Part shown: positions 1 to 10,176 of the stretch, in pieces
Numbering within the stretch: the stretch's first letter is position 1
How the letters are laid out: each line of letters begins with the position of its first letter
Assembly (NCBI RefSeq): GCF_019710575.1
Contig: NZ_JAHWFK010000013.1
Location: forward strand, 434,001-498,000
Source of the DNA: Paractinoplanes polyasparticus
GTDB taxonomy: Bacteria > Actinomycetota > Actinomycetes > Mycobacteriales > Micromonosporaceae
DNA length: 64,000 bases
Direction: 5' to 3'
Notes under the pieces: model-generated
Told to the model about the DNA's origin: nothing
Database searches by the model: none
Seen by the model: the letters and a program-made list of their open reading frames with translations, nothing else
Made by a program: the position numbers and the translations under genes

Positions 1-3000
1 CGCCCGAGGACTGCCGCCGCTGCCGAATTCGGAAGCCCAGCCGCTCGCCCGGCAATCCTTGCGCTTCCTCTATCGGATCCTGTTCCTGCTTTACGCCGAA
101 GCCTCCCCGGAATTGGGAGTACTGCCGGTCGGTGCCCCCGAATACGACCAGGGCTACAGCCTCGACCGGCTCCGCGAACTCGTCCAGGTCGAACTGGCCA
201 CACCCCGGGCTCGCAACGGCACCCACCTCTACGAGTCGCTGGGTGTGCTGTTCCGGCTCGTCGACAAAGGCAGCCCGACGGCCACCGTCGGTGAGGATGC
301 AGCAGTTGCACCGGGCTTGACCTTCAACCCGCTGCGGGCCGACCTGTTCCGGCCCGCAGCCACCGCGCACATCGACGAGGTCGGGCTGGGTAACGTCGCC
401 ATCCAGCAGGTGCTCGCCCACCTGCTGCTCAGCAAGGAACAGCGAGGCAAGGACCGGGGCTTCATCTCGTACGCCGAACTCGGCATCAACCAGCTCGGCG
501 CCGTCTACGAGGGCCTGATGTCCTACACCGGCTTCTTCGCAGACACCCGTCTGTTCGAGGTGGCCAAAAACGGCGACGGCTCGAAGGGCTCCTGGGTCGT
601 TCCGGTCAACCGTGCCGACCATCTAGACGCCGCTGACTTCGTCAAAACCGTCGACCTAGCTACCGGCGAGCCCCGTCCGGTGGTGCACGAGCAGGGCTCG
701 TTCGTGTTCCGCCTCGCCGGCCGGGAACGCCAACAGTCGGCGTCCTACTACACGCCCGAGGTGTTGACCCGCTTCACCGTCGGCCAAGCGCTGGAGGAGC
801 TGCTCACCGAGGACACGCCCGCCGAAGAGATCCTGCGGATGACGATCTGCGAGCCGGCACTGGGGTCGGGTGCGTTCGCCATCGAAGCGGTCCGCCAGCT
901 CGCCGACCAATACCTCAAACGCCGCCAGAAGGAACTCGGCCAGCGCATCGACCCGGACGACTACCCGAAGCGGCTCCAGCAGGTCAAGGCGTACCTCGCA
1001 CTGCACAACGTCTATGGCGTCGACCTCAACGACACGGCAGTCGAGTTCGCCGAGATCACGCTTTGGCTGGACACCATGGTAGAGGGCCTGTCGGCGCCCT
1101 GGTTCGGCCTGCACCTGCGCCGCGGTAACTCGCTGATCGGCGCCCGCCGCGCCGTCTACCGCCGCAGCCAGGTTGCCGACAAGTCCTGGCTGGGCGCCGT
1201 CCCGCACGAAGTGCCGCTGCCGTCCCTGATCGAAGACATCGACACCGGACGCGTCGCCACCGACGGTATCCACCACTTCCTGCTGCCCGCCGACGGTTGG
1301 GGCTCCGCCGCCGACGCGAAAGAGGCCGCGGCCCTCGCGCCAGCCGCAGCCGCGAAGCTCAAGAAATGGCGGACCTGCACGCGAAACAAACCCACCAAGA
1401 CCCAGATCGACGCGTACGCCGAACTCGCGCATCGCGTCGAAGCACTGTGGCAGATCACCTATCGTCGACTGACCATCGCCGAAGAGCAGATCCGCCGGTC
1501 GATCCCTGTATGGGGAGCGGGAACGCTACCCGCCGGCGGCGCGGTGACCCGTGAGCAAATCGAAGCAGCGCTCACCGATCAGGGCGGCGCCTACCGTCGG
1601 CTACGCCGAGCCATGGACGCCTGGACCGCATTGTGGTTCTGGCCGCTTACCGATTCGCTCGCCACCGTGAACGGCGAGGTGATCGAACCTCCGGCCGTCA
1701 CCCAGTGGATCGCGGGCCTGCAGTCGCTATTGGGCCGTAACCCAGACGTGCACAAGCGCAAGCCGGTCGAACTGCGCTTCGGTGCTGGCATGACCTGGAA
1801 CGAGTTGGACGACGCCGAGCCTCTTGAGATCGGTTTCGCCAGTGCGGAGGCCATCGACGAAGTGCTGCAGAAACACCCGTGGTTGGTGGTCTGCGAACGT
1901 ATCGCCCAACGGCAGGGGTTCTTCCACTGGAACCTCGACTTCGTTTCAGTCTTCGCCCGTGGTGGCTTCGACCTGCAGGTCGGTAACCCGCCCTGGGTGC
2001 GACCCGATGTCGATGTCGCAGCACTGCTCGCCGAGGGCGACCCTTGGTGGCAGCTTGCCCTCAAGCCGAGTCAGGCACAAGTCACCGCGAAGCGAACCGC
2101 GACGCTCGCCCTCCCCGACATGACGGAATTCGTCATCGACGGTATCGCGGATACATCCTGCGTGGGATCCGCCGTCAGCGCGGCGCCGCAATTTCCGCAC
2201 CTTGTAGGGCTACGGCCCGACCTCTATCGCTGCTTCATAGAGGTGATGTGGCGGCACGGATCGGAACGCGGCACGATCGGCATGATTCACCTGAACTCTC
2301 ATTTCACCGACGAGAAGGCGGGTCTGCTCCGCTCCGAGCTGTATCTGCGTCTCCGCCGCCACTGGCACTTCGTCAACGAGCTGATTCTCTTCGAGATCGA
2401 GGACCACAAGCACTACGGCATCACGGTGCACGGATCTCGGCGCGATGCACCGGCATTTACCCAAGCGAGTTGGCTGTACCACCCCGACACGGCGGTGCGT
2501 TCCATCGCCCACGACGGTTCTGGACCCGAGCCTGGTCTCAAGGACGACGACGGCAACTGGGACGTGCGCCCCCACGGCTCGCGGATCACCCATGTCACCG
2601 ACAAAACGCTGCAAGCCTGGCATGCCACCATGGAGACCGACGCGGTTCCGGTTCGGCGAACCCGGATGGTGTACGCGGTAAATCGATCTGCTGCTGCCGT
2701 TCTGGAAAAGCTGTCTCGCGCCAGACGCATGAGTGAAGTCGGTCTTCGCTTCTCGCAGGGCTGGAACGAGACAACTGATCGGCGAAAAGGCTACTTTGAA
2801 TCGGAGTGGGCTGTCCCGGCATCGTGGGACGACGTGATCCTGCAAGGGCCGCATCTGTTCGTAGCGACGCCCCTCTACAAGACGCCGAACTCGACCATGC
2901 GGAACAACCAGGACTGGTCCGCGACGGACTTCGAGCAGCTACCGGCTGATGCGATCCCGGCTACCGCCTACCAGCCCATCGGCGACCGGTACGCCTACGA

Positions 3001-3844
3001 CTGCGCCTACACCGACTGGGGCGACGAGGACCGACCTGATCCCGCCCGCGACCACTACCGCATCGCCTGGCGCCGTATGGCCGCCAACCAGGGCGAACGC
3101 ACGTTGATTCCAAGCATCGTTCCGCCTGGTCCCGCCCACGTTGACGGCATCGTCTCAGCTGGCGATCCAGACAGGTCTGATGGCGATGTTGGCCTAATCC
3201 AGGCCATCCTCGGGTCTCTGGTCTGCGACTTCCTGACCCGCACTGCCCCGAAAGGGGATATCCGGGGTCCTGCCATCACACGACTGCCGTGGATTGGTAC
3301 CGAACCTCAGGCGCGCAGTCTGTTGACTCTGCGGGCGCTAAGACTCAACTGTGTCACCAACGCTTACGCCGATCTGTGGCGCAATAACCACCTGGCAGCG
3401 TTCGACAGAGACATCTGGACTGGCGGATTCGAGCACCGGCGACGGAAGCCGCTAGGGCAAGTCGACCCAGAGTGGACTCAGGACACGCCGCTTCGGATCG
3501 CAGCCGACCGTCGTCAGGCATTGTTAGAAGTCGACGCTTTGGTCGCGTTGATACTGGGGTTGACTGCTGACGAACTGTGTTCGATTTACCATACCCAGTT
3601 CGCAGTGCTGCGTGGCTACGACCGCAACGTCTACTTCTATGACGCCAACGGACGGCTCGTACCGAACTCGGTACTCACGGTATGGCGGAAGAAGGGTGAC
3701 CGGATCACCGAGGAGGAACGTACCGCGACCAATCAGACTGGCTTCACATACACGTACGAGCTGCCGTTCGTGACTCTGGATCGTGAGGCGGACATGCGGC
3801 AGGCGTATGCGGTCTTCAAGCAGCGGCTGCGGGAGCGTTCGTGA
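1..3844 (+). CDS. Eco57I-type DNA adenine methyltransferase (PglX/DrmMI-like), 5' end outside window
   Basis: Probable N6-adenine DNA methyltransferase of a defence system. The frame is open from base 2 and the first codon possible as a start (TTG at 59) sits inside a conserved helix (RFLYRILFLLYAEA), so the true start lies left of the window. Counted from base 59, the motif-X-like segment YYTPEVL is near residue 228, motif I (EPALGSGAF, a DPAxGSGxF variant) near 265, the YGVDLND region near 320, and catalytic motif IV NPPW near 643. The roughly 375 residues between motifs I and IV form a large insert, as in Type IIG/PglX-like enzymes. The stop overlaps the next GTG start (GTGA), so it is coupled to the helicase. 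No clear nuclease motif was seen in the visible part; a restriction activity cannot be excluded. Confidence 0.88.
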   Translation, partial: ARGLPPLPNSEAQPLARQSLRFLYRILFLLYAEASPELGVLPVGAPEYDQGYSLDRLRELVQVELATPRARNGTHLYESLGVLFRLVDKGSPTATVGEDAAVAPGLTFNPLRADLFRPAATAHIDEVGLGNVAIQQVLAHLLLSKEQRGKDRGFISYAELGINQLGAVYEGLMSYTGFFADTRLFEVAKNGDGSKGSWVVPVNRADHLDAADFVKTVDLATGEPRPVVHEQGSFVFRLAGRERQQSASYYTPEVLTRFTVGQALEELLTEDTPAEEILRMTICEPALGSGAFAIEAVRQLADQYLKRRQKELGQRIDPDDYPKRLQQVKAYLALHNVYGVDLNDTAVEFAEITLWLDTMVEGLSAPWFGLHLRRGNSLIGARRAVYRRSQVADKSWLGAVPHEVPLPSLIEDIDTGRVATDGIHHFLLPADGWGSAADAKEAAALAPAAAAKLKKWRTCTRNKPTKTQIDAYAELAHRVEALWQITYRRLTIAEEQIRRSIPVWGAGTLPAGGAVTREQIEAALTDQGGAYRRLRRAMDAWTALWFWPLTDSLATVNGEVIEPPAVTQWIAGLQSLLGRNPDVHKRKPVELRFGAGMTWNELDDAEPLEIGFASAEAIDEVLQKHPWLVVCERIAQRQGFFHWNLDFVSVFARGGFDLQVGNPPWVRPDVDVAALLAEGDPWWQLALKPSQAQVTAKRTATLALPDMTEFVIDGIADTSCVGSAVSAAPQFPHLVGLRPDLYRCFIEVMWRHGSERGTIGMIHLNSHFTDEKAGLLRSELYLRLRRHWHFVNELILFEIEDHKHYGITVHGSRRDAPAFTQASWLYHPDTAVRSIAHDGSGPEPGLKDDDGNWDVRPHGSRITHVTDKTLQAWHATMETDAVPVRRTRMVYAVNRSAAAVLEKLSRARRMSEVGLRFSQGWNETTDRRKGYFESEWAVPASWDDVILQGPHLFVATPLYKTPNSTMRNNQDWSATDFEQLPADAIPATAYQPIGDRYAYDCAYTDWGDEDRPDPARDHYRIAWRRMAANQGERTLIPSIVPPGPAHVDGIVSAGDPDRSDGDVGLIQAILGSLVCDFLTRTAPKGDIRGPAITRLPWIGTEPQARSLLTLRALRLNCVTNAYADLWRNNHLAAFDRDIWTGGFEHRRRKPLGQVDPEWTQDTPLRIAADRRQALLEVDALVALILGLTADELCSIYHTQFAVLRGYDRNVYFYDANGRLVPNSVLTVWRKKGDRITEEERTATNQTGFTYTYELPFVTLDREADMRQAYAVFKQRLRERS

Positions 3845-6800
3845 GCGAGCTCCTACCGACGTTTCAGGCGGCCCGAGTCCGGCAGGGTCTGGTCGACTAC
3901 CTGACGACGACGTTCGGGCTGACCGACGGCGACGCCCGGGACGGTCTGGACCGATTCCTGTCCAACCCGGAGACGGGCATGTTCAAGGGCCCCTACGTGC
4001 GGCTGAGGCTGCCGTTCCGGCCGGCCGAAGAGGGCTGGCGGTCGAGTCTGGAGTGGTACGAGGGGTTTCCGCCATACGGTCACCAGGCAACCGCATTCGC
4101 GCGCCTGGCGTCGGCGGTCGGCGGTGAGCCCCGCCGGCCGTTGCCGACGCTGGTCACCACAGGCACGGGCTCGGGCAAGACCGAAGCGTTCCTGCATCCG
4201 ATCCTCGACCACGTGATCCGAGCCCGGCGTGCCGGAGTGACCGGCACGAAGGCGCTGATCCTGTATCCGATGAACGCGCTCGCCAACGACCAGGCAGCCC
4301 GTCTGACCAGGTTGCTCACCACGCATCCGGCGCTGGCCGGGGTGACGGCTGCACTCTATACCGGTCAGGAGAACGCCCAGCGCACCGCGGTGACTTCGGA
4401 CGGCCTGATCACCGACCGGGCCGCGGTCCGGGACACCGCACCCGACCTGCTGCTCACCAACTACAAGATGCTCGACCAACTGTTGCTGCGGTCCGAGGAC
4501 CAGGAGCTGTGGCGGCAGTCGGCGACCAGTCTGCGCTATCTGGTGCTGGACGAGTTCCACACCTACGACGGCGCGCAGGGCACCGACGTGGCGATGCTGC
4601 TGCGCCGTCTCGGCCTGGCTCTCAAGAGCCACTGGCGTGACGACGACCCGACGGTCGACGATGCGGCCCGGTCCCGGCCGTTGGGTCTGATGACTCCGGT
4701 CGCGACATCCGCGACGTTGGGCGACAAGGGTGATCCCTCGGTGATGCGGGACTTCGCCCACACGGTGTTCGGGGAGCGCTTCGACTCGGCGTCGGTGGTC
4801 ACCGAGACTCGGCTAGGGCTGCCGGAGTGGGTGGAAGGTGCCGCCGAGACGGTCGCGGCGGCCGGTTTCACCCCTTCGACCGTCGACCAGTTGCGTGCTT
4901 CCGGCCTGCGGCCGCTGCTCGAGGTGAGCGTGGACGCCTCCGGGGCCGAGGCCGCGTACGCCGTCCTGGGTCTTCTCTATGGGGTGGCTGACGAGAAGAT
5001 CGCCCAGGTTCCACCGGATCTGTTGTCGGCGCTGTGCCATGCGCATCCGTTGGTGGTCGAGTTGGCGCGGACAGCTGGTCAGGCCGTCGCGCTCGGCGAC
5101 CTGACGGCCCGGGTGTTCGGTCCGCAGGACGAGCCGGAGCAGGCCGAGGCGTTGTTATCGCAGGTGCTGGCGATGCTGGGGCACGTGCGCAAGGTCGTCG
5201 GCCTGGAGGCGCTGTCGGTCGAGGCGCACCTGTGGGTGCGGGAGCTGACCCGTGTCGATCGGGCTGCGGCAGCGACGGCTCGGTTCCGGTGGAGCGACGA
5301 CGGCCCGGCGGCCGCGGGTGACGAGGCGGAGGAGGCCCATCCGTCGTTTCCGGCGATCTTCTGCCGACATTGCGGACGTTCCGGGTGGGGTGTCGGTCTG
5401 GCGCCGGTGGGCGACAGCCTGGCCCCCGACGACGAGGGCATCCGACGGAGACATGCCACCCGGGAGGGCCGGTTCCGGCCCCTGCTGTACGCGCCGGCGG
5501 AGGCCGCCGCCACGACCGGGAGCGACTCGCCGATCGAGGGTCTGGTGTGGTTCGCGGTTCGCAGCCGGGAGTTGCTGAACCGGGTCGACGTGGACGACCA
5601 GGATCTGCGCGACGGATGGACTCTTCCGGTGCTGACGAACGTCGGGGACGGTGCCGACGAGGCCAGTCGCAAGGACACGTGCCCGTCGTGCGGGCAGGAG
5701 GACGGCATCCGATTTCTGGGCAGTGCCATTGCGACGCTGCTGTCGGTGTCGCTGTCCACCCTTTTCGGGGCCCCGAAGCTCGCTGCCGACGAGAAGAAGG
5801 CGCTGGTCTTCACCGACTCGGTGCAGGACGCGGCGCATCGGGCCGGTTTCGTGCAGGCGCGGTCGCACACCCTGACCCTGCGGTCGGTGCTGCACGAGGC
5901 GGTGGCCGAGGGGGCGCTGACCCTCGACCGGCTGGTGGAGGAGGTGCTGGCGGCGGCCGGTGACGACCCGGTCCGGCGCTATCGGATCCTGGCCCCGGAT
6001 TGCGCCGACCGGGAGTCGTTCGTCCCGTTCTGGCAGGCGAAGCGGCAGCGTGCCGTGAAGACGTCGGTGCATTCCCGGGTACGCAAGCGGCTGGCTCTGG
6101 ACGCGGCCCTGGAATTCGGGCTGAACTCCCGCATCGGCCGCACCTTGGAGTTGACCGGCTCCGTCGCGGTCGAGGTGGAGGCGGGTCTGCCGGCTCGCAT
6201 CGCCGGGTTGGCTCGGGCCGCGCTGAGCGGCACCACCTGGCAGGAGCGGCTGGGCTCGAACGGGGTCGGCGACGACACGCTGGTGCAGTGGGTGCGCGGC
6301 GTGCTGGACCGGATGCGGGCGCAGGGCGCGATCGAGCACCCGTGGTTCGACCGGTACCGCGCCGAGGACGGCCGGGACTGGTCGATCTGGGGTGGCCGAC
6401 CACGCGGTGACGGCATGCCGGCCTTCCCCCGGGACCGGCCACGACCGGCGTACCCGAAGGTCGGTGGCTCGCCGGGCCCGACCAACTACTCCCACCTCGA
6501 CCCGGTGACGTCGTCCCAATCCTGGTATGCCCGCTGGACGTCGCGGGTGCTGGACGTCTCCCCGCTCGACGGTGGCAGGCTCGCCCGGATGCTATTCGAG
6601 CGGCTCGCCAGGGACGGCGTGCTCTCCACGACGACCAGCCAGTCCGGGGCCACCGTCTACGCCCTTCCCGCCTCCGGTGTCGTGGTGGCCCCGACCGCTG
6701 AGATCGACCTGGACTCCGGGCGGCATCTGCTGGTCTGCGACACCTGCCGGGGCGGCACACCCGGCGGCATCGCCACCGTCGCCCAACTCTCCGGGGCACC

Positions 6801-9800
6801 CTGTCTGAACGTACGGTGCCGGGGGCGGCTGCAGGCGCAGCCGCTGCCGGACAACTTCTATCGCCGCCTCTATGCGTCCCCGGACATGCGGCGGGTCGTG
6901 GCCCGGGAGCACACCAGTCTGCTCGACGACGAGACCCGCCTCGCCTACGAGGACGGGTTCAGGGGCTCGGCGACCAGTCCGCAGTCACCGAACGTGCTGG
7001 TCGCCACGCCCACGCTGGAGATGGGTATCGACATCGGTGACCTGTCGGCGGTCTTCCTCGCGTCGCTGCCTCGCACTGTCGCCTCGTACCTTCAGCGGGT
7101 CGGCCGGGCCGGACGTCTCACCGGTAACGCCTTCGACCTGGCGTTCGTGACCGGCCGTGGTGAGCATCTGCCGAAGCTCGGCGACCCGCTGTCGGTGATC
7201 GACGGAGAGGTGCGGCCACCGGCGACCTATCTGGCGGCGGAGGAGATCCTGCGGCGCCAGTACACCGCCTACCTGATCGACGGGTTCGCCCGGGACAAGA
7301 GTCGGCGACACCCGACCAAGGCCGCGGGGGCCATCGGGTCTCATGCACCGGGAACCTTCCTGGGTGACCTGGTGTTGCGTGCCGAAGAGTCCTGGGAAGA
7401 GGAGCTTCCCCGGTTCGTCGCCACCTTCACCGACCTACCGGTCGACGTGGTGGCCGGGCTACGAGAGTGGCTGGTGGCGAAGGGTGGCCCACGCAGCAGC
7501 GGCTTCGCCCGGCACGCCGGGGAAGCCAGCGAGCGATGGCAACGGACGGTCACGGAACTCGAACAGCGCCGGGCGAAGATCGTCGAACTGCTTCCCGAGT
7601 TGGAGGCGCGTGCCCAGTCACCCGCGGTGACCGACGACGACCGGCAGGCGCTGCGCTCGGCGCACGCGACTCGGAAGTTGACCAGCGGTCAGCTCACTCA
7701 CCTGCGCAGCAGCCACTGGATCGGTGTGCTGGAGGAGTATGGCCTGCTGCCCAACTACACGCTGATCGACGACACCGTCACATTGGACGTCGGGCTTTCC
7801 TGGATCGACCCGGACGACGGCAAGCATCGCTACGACAGTGCCCAGTTCCAACGAGGGTCGGCGCAGGCCCTGCGCGAGTTCGCGCCCGGGGCCACCTTCT
7901 ACGCCCGCGGCTGGGAGATCGAGATCGACGCCGTGGATCTCGGCTTGGACGGCGCCTCGATCCGGCCGTGGGCGTTCTGCCCAGACTGTGGTCACGGGGC
8001 TGATCTGACTGAGACCGGCCAAGAGGCCACCCCCGTCTCCTGCCCCCGCTGCGGGAGCCGTGGCATCCACGACACAGGGCAGCGTCTCGACGTGGTGGAA
8101 CTGACCAGGGTCTCGGCCGAACTGCGCCGCGACGAGGTGGCCATCTCCGACCGCCGCGACGAGCGGGGCCGGGTGGCGTTCCAGGTCGTCACCACCGTCG
8201 ACGTGAACCCGGACCATGTGACCCGGCGCTGGTTTACCGCCGGAGTCGGGCTGGGCTGCAGCCATCTGCGCTCGGTAGACATCCGCTGGCTCAATCTCGG
8301 CCCGTCTGGGCACGGACAGACCCGAACCATCGCTGGGGCCGAACGACAGGGAACTCTGTTCCGAGTCTGCTCCGGTTGCGGCAAACGCGACACCGAGAGC
8401 GGCCGAAACCGGCCGCACGAACACCGGCCCTGGTGCCCTTACCGCACCTCGCCAAGCGAGATGACCAGCACCGTCGCTCTGTCCCGGACGTTGCGCACCC
8501 AGGGTCTGCTGGTCCGGCTGCCGCACACGGTCAGCCTCGGCGACGACTTCGCCGTTCCGAGTCTGTCGGCGGCACTGCTGCTGGGCCTGCGCGAGCAGAT
8601 GGGCGGGCAGCCCGACCACATCCGGGTCGAGCAGGTCGTCGACCCGACGCTGACCGACGGCCGCGACAATCACGACGCGATCCTGCTGCACGACACGGTG
8701 CCGGGTGGCACCGGATATCTAGCCGGCCTCGCCGAGCCCGAACAGTTCCGCCAACTGCTGATCCTCGCCTGGAACCGGGTACGCGACTGCGAGTGCCGCA
8801 TCGAGGAGCGTCTCGCCTGCCATCGCTGCCTGCTACCTTTCACTCCACCGGGAGTGATCCGCCGGGTGTCGCGGGCTTCTGCCGACCGGCATCTGCGCAC
8901 CCTGCTCGGGTTGTCTCCCGATGAGCAGACGGCTGAGGACACGACGTGGACGGTGACCGAGGTGGCCCCGCACGAAGAACCGGAATCTCATCTGGAACGT
9001 GCGTTCCATCGGGTTTTCCTGGGCCGGCTGCGTCGGTGCGGAGCGGCAGTGACCGAGACGCCGTCGCCCGTCGGTAACGTCGCCCGCTTCACCCTTCCCG
9101 GCACTTCTCGACATTGGACGCTGACCCCGCAGGTGAACGTCGCCGACTCCCGGCCGGACTTCCTGCTCAAGGCCAACGACACAAACGTGCCCGACGTCGC
9201 GATCTTCACCGACGGTCGCGCCTACCATGCCACCGCCTCGGTCAACCGGCTCGCCGACGACGCCACCAAACGCGCCAACCTTCGTGACCTGGGCATGCTG
9301 GTGGTCGCCCTCACCAGCGCCGACATCGCCGAAGCCGAAGCCGGCACCCACACCGCCCCCCTGTGGTGGAACGCGGGACTGGCGGGCAGCCTGATGAACG
9401 TGCCGGGTTTCCAGGCGCCACCGGAGGTCTACAAAGTGCTGGGCCGCGGACTCGTCGACTGGCTGATCGGCTGGGTGTGCGACCCGAATCCGGCCGCTGT
9501 CCAGGCCGTGGCGCGTGCTGTGCCGATGTTCCTGTCCGCCGGGGCCCAGCCCGTCCAGATCCCGCCGGACGTCACGCTGGCCCAGGTCGGCCGGGCTGTC
9601 CTGCTCGGTGAGGAATCGCCCGGCGGGGAACGGCGCGTACACCTGCATCGAAACGGTTCCCTCGCAGCCGTCGTCGAAATGCGGCCCACGGCCGTCGTCG
9701 AGGTCGCGGTCGTGCTCGACGACCGGGACGAGGTACTCGACGAAAAACACGCCGGCTACTGGCGCTCCTGGCTTCGTCTCGCGACCGCGCTGGGCCCACG

Positions 9801-10176
9801 TGACTGGCCGACCGTCGTGACGACCACCAGCCTCATCGCACCGATCGACGGCCGACCCGACACTGCCCAGTCGCACCGGCCGATGGGCGCCTGGGCCGAC
9901 CTGTACGAAGCCGCGTTCTCTCAGGCCGAGAAGGAACTGATCGCCGCGCTGGCGGATCACGGCGTCGCACCGCCGACCATCGGCGCGGAAGGCCCGGACG
10001 GTATCCCGCTCGACATCTGCTGGCCGACGGTACGAATCGCCGTGGCGTTCCCGCACATGCCGCCCGAGGACCGCACTGACCTGACCCGCCACGGCTGGCA
10101 CCTGGTCGAGCCCACACCCGACGAGGTCGTCGCCGCCTTGACGCATTCCGCCGCTGCCACGGACGAAGGACACTGA
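3841..10176 (+). CDS. Giant YprA/DrmA-DruE-like DEAD-family helicase with DUF1998-type zinc domain and nuclease-like tail
   Basis: 2111-residue SF2 helicase. Walker A TGTGSGKTE is near residue 106, the Walker B variant LDEFH near 236, SATLGD near 285, and the C-terminal helicase lobe with ATPTLEMGIDIGD and QRVGRAGR near 1055-1095. Paired CxxC clusters lie near 507, 614, 967-990, 1380-1404 and 1511. A MrfA/DUF1998-like end carries HDTVPGGTGYLAG near 1617 and CEC...CHRC near 1650-1665. Beyond this, residues about 1720-1840 contain RPDFLL, then AIFTDGRAYH, then KRANLRDLGM and VVALT, which looks like a degenerate PD-(D/E)XK/Vsr-type fold (inference). DISARM splits helicase and DUF1998 over drmA and drmB; here they are one chain, as in Druantia DruE. 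Start GTG overlaps the methyltransferase stop; the stop overlaps the next ATG (TGATG). Confidence 0.88.
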   Translation: MSELLPTFQAARVRQGLVDYLTTTFGLTDGDARDGLDRFLSNPETGMFKGPYVRLRLPFRPAEEGWRSSLEWYEGFPPYGHQATAFARLASAVGGEPRRPLPTLVTTGTGSGKTEAFLHPILDHVIRARRAGVTGTKALILYPMNALANDQAARLTRLLTTHPALAGVTAALYTGQENAQRTAVTSDGLITDRAAVRDTAPDLLLTNYKMLDQLLLRSEDQELWRQSATSLRYLVLDEFHTYDGAQGTDVAMLLRRLGLALKSHWRDDDPTVDDAARSRPLGLMTPVATSATLGDKGDPSVMRDFAHTVFGERFDSASVVTETRLGLPEWVEGAAETVAAAGFTPSTVDQLRASGLRPLLEVSVDASGAEAAYAVLGLLYGVADEKIAQVPPDLLSALCHAHPLVVELARTAGQAVALGDLTARVFGPQDEPEQAEALLSQVLAMLGHVRKVVGLEALSVEAHLWVRELTRVDRAAAATARFRWSDDGPAAAGDEAEEAHPSFPAIFCRHCGRSGWGVGLAPVGDSLAPDDEGIRRRHATREGRFRPLLYAPAEAAATTGSDSPIEGLVWFAVRSRELLNRVDVDDQDLRDGWTLPVLTNVGDGADEASRKDTCPSCGQEDGIRFLGSAIATLLSVSLSTLFGAPKLAADEKKALVFTDSVQDAAHRAGFVQARSHTLTLRSVLHEAVAEGALTLDRLVEEVLAAAGDDPVRRYRILAPDCADRESFVPFWQAKRQRAVKTSVHSRVRKRLALDAALEFGLNSRIGRTLELTGSVAVEVEAGLPARIAGLARAALSGTTWQERLGSNGVGDDTLVQWVRGVLDRMRAQGAIEHPWFDRYRAEDGRDWSIWGGRPRGDGMPAFPRDRPRPAYPKVGGSPGPTNYSHLDPVTSSQSWYARWTSRVLDVSPLDGGRLARMLFERLARDGVLSTTTSQSGATVYALPASGVVVAPTAEIDLDSGRHLLVCDTCRGGTPGGIATVAQLSGAPCLNVRCRGRLQAQPLPDNFYRRLYASPDMRRVVAREHTSLLDDETRLAYEDGFRGSATSPQSPNVLVATPTLEMGIDIGDLSAVFLASLPRTVASYLQRVGRAGRLTGNAFDLAFVTGRGEHLPKLGDPLSVIDGEVRPPATYLAAEEILRRQYTAYLIDGFARDKSRRHPTKAAGAIGSHAPGTFLGDLVLRAEESWEEELPRFVATFTDLPVDVVAGLREWLVAKGGPRSSGFARHAGEASERWQRTVTELEQRRAKIVELLPELEARAQSPAVTDDDRQALRSAHATRKLTSGQLTHLRSSHWIGVLEEYGLLPNYTLIDDTVTLDVGLSWIDPDDGKHRYDSAQFQRGSAQALREFAPGATFYARGWEIEIDAVDLGLDGASIRPWAFCPDCGHGADLTETGQEATPVSCPRCGSRGIHDTGQRLDVVELTRVSAELRRDEVAISDRRDERGRVAFQVVTTVDVNPDHVTRRWFTAGVGLGCSHLRSVDIRWLNLGPSGHGQTRTIAGAERQGTLFRVCSGCGKRDTESGRNRPHEHRPWCPYRTSPSEMTSTVALSRTLRTQGLLVRLPHTVSLGDDFAVPSLSAALLLGLREQMGGQPDHIRVEQVVDPTLTDGRDNHDAILLHDTVPGGTGYLAGLAEPEQFRQLLILAWNRVRDCECRIEERLACHRCLLPFTPPGVIRRVSRASADRHLRTLLGLSPDEQTAEDTTWTVTEVAPHEEPESHLERAFHRVFLGRLRRCGAAVTETPSPVGNVARFTLPGTSRHWTLTPQVNVADSRPDFLLKANDTNVPDVAIFTDGRAYHATASVNRLADDATKRANLRDLGMLVVALTSADIAEAEAGTHTAPLWWNAGLAGSLMNVPGFQAPPEVYKVLGRGLVDWLIGWVCDPNPAAVQAVARAVPMFLSAGAQPVQIPPDVTLAQVGRAVLLGEESPGGERRVHLHRNGSLAAVVEMRPTAVVEVAVVLDDRDEVLDEKHAGYWRSWLRLATALGPRDWPTVVTTTSLIAPIDGRPDTAQSHRPMGAWADLYEAAFSQAEKELIAALADHGVAPPTIGAEGPDGIPLDICWPTVRIAVAFPHMPPEDRTDLTRHGWHLVEPTPDEVVAALTHSAAATDEGH

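Noticed and set aside
656-1432. 258-codon minus-strand frame
   Set aside because: Antisense of the methyltransferase motif region; Gly/Arg/Val-rich shadow.
8833-10173. 446-codon minus-strand frame
   Set aside because: Mirror of the giant helicase C-terminus, with no ribosome site or recognisable motif.
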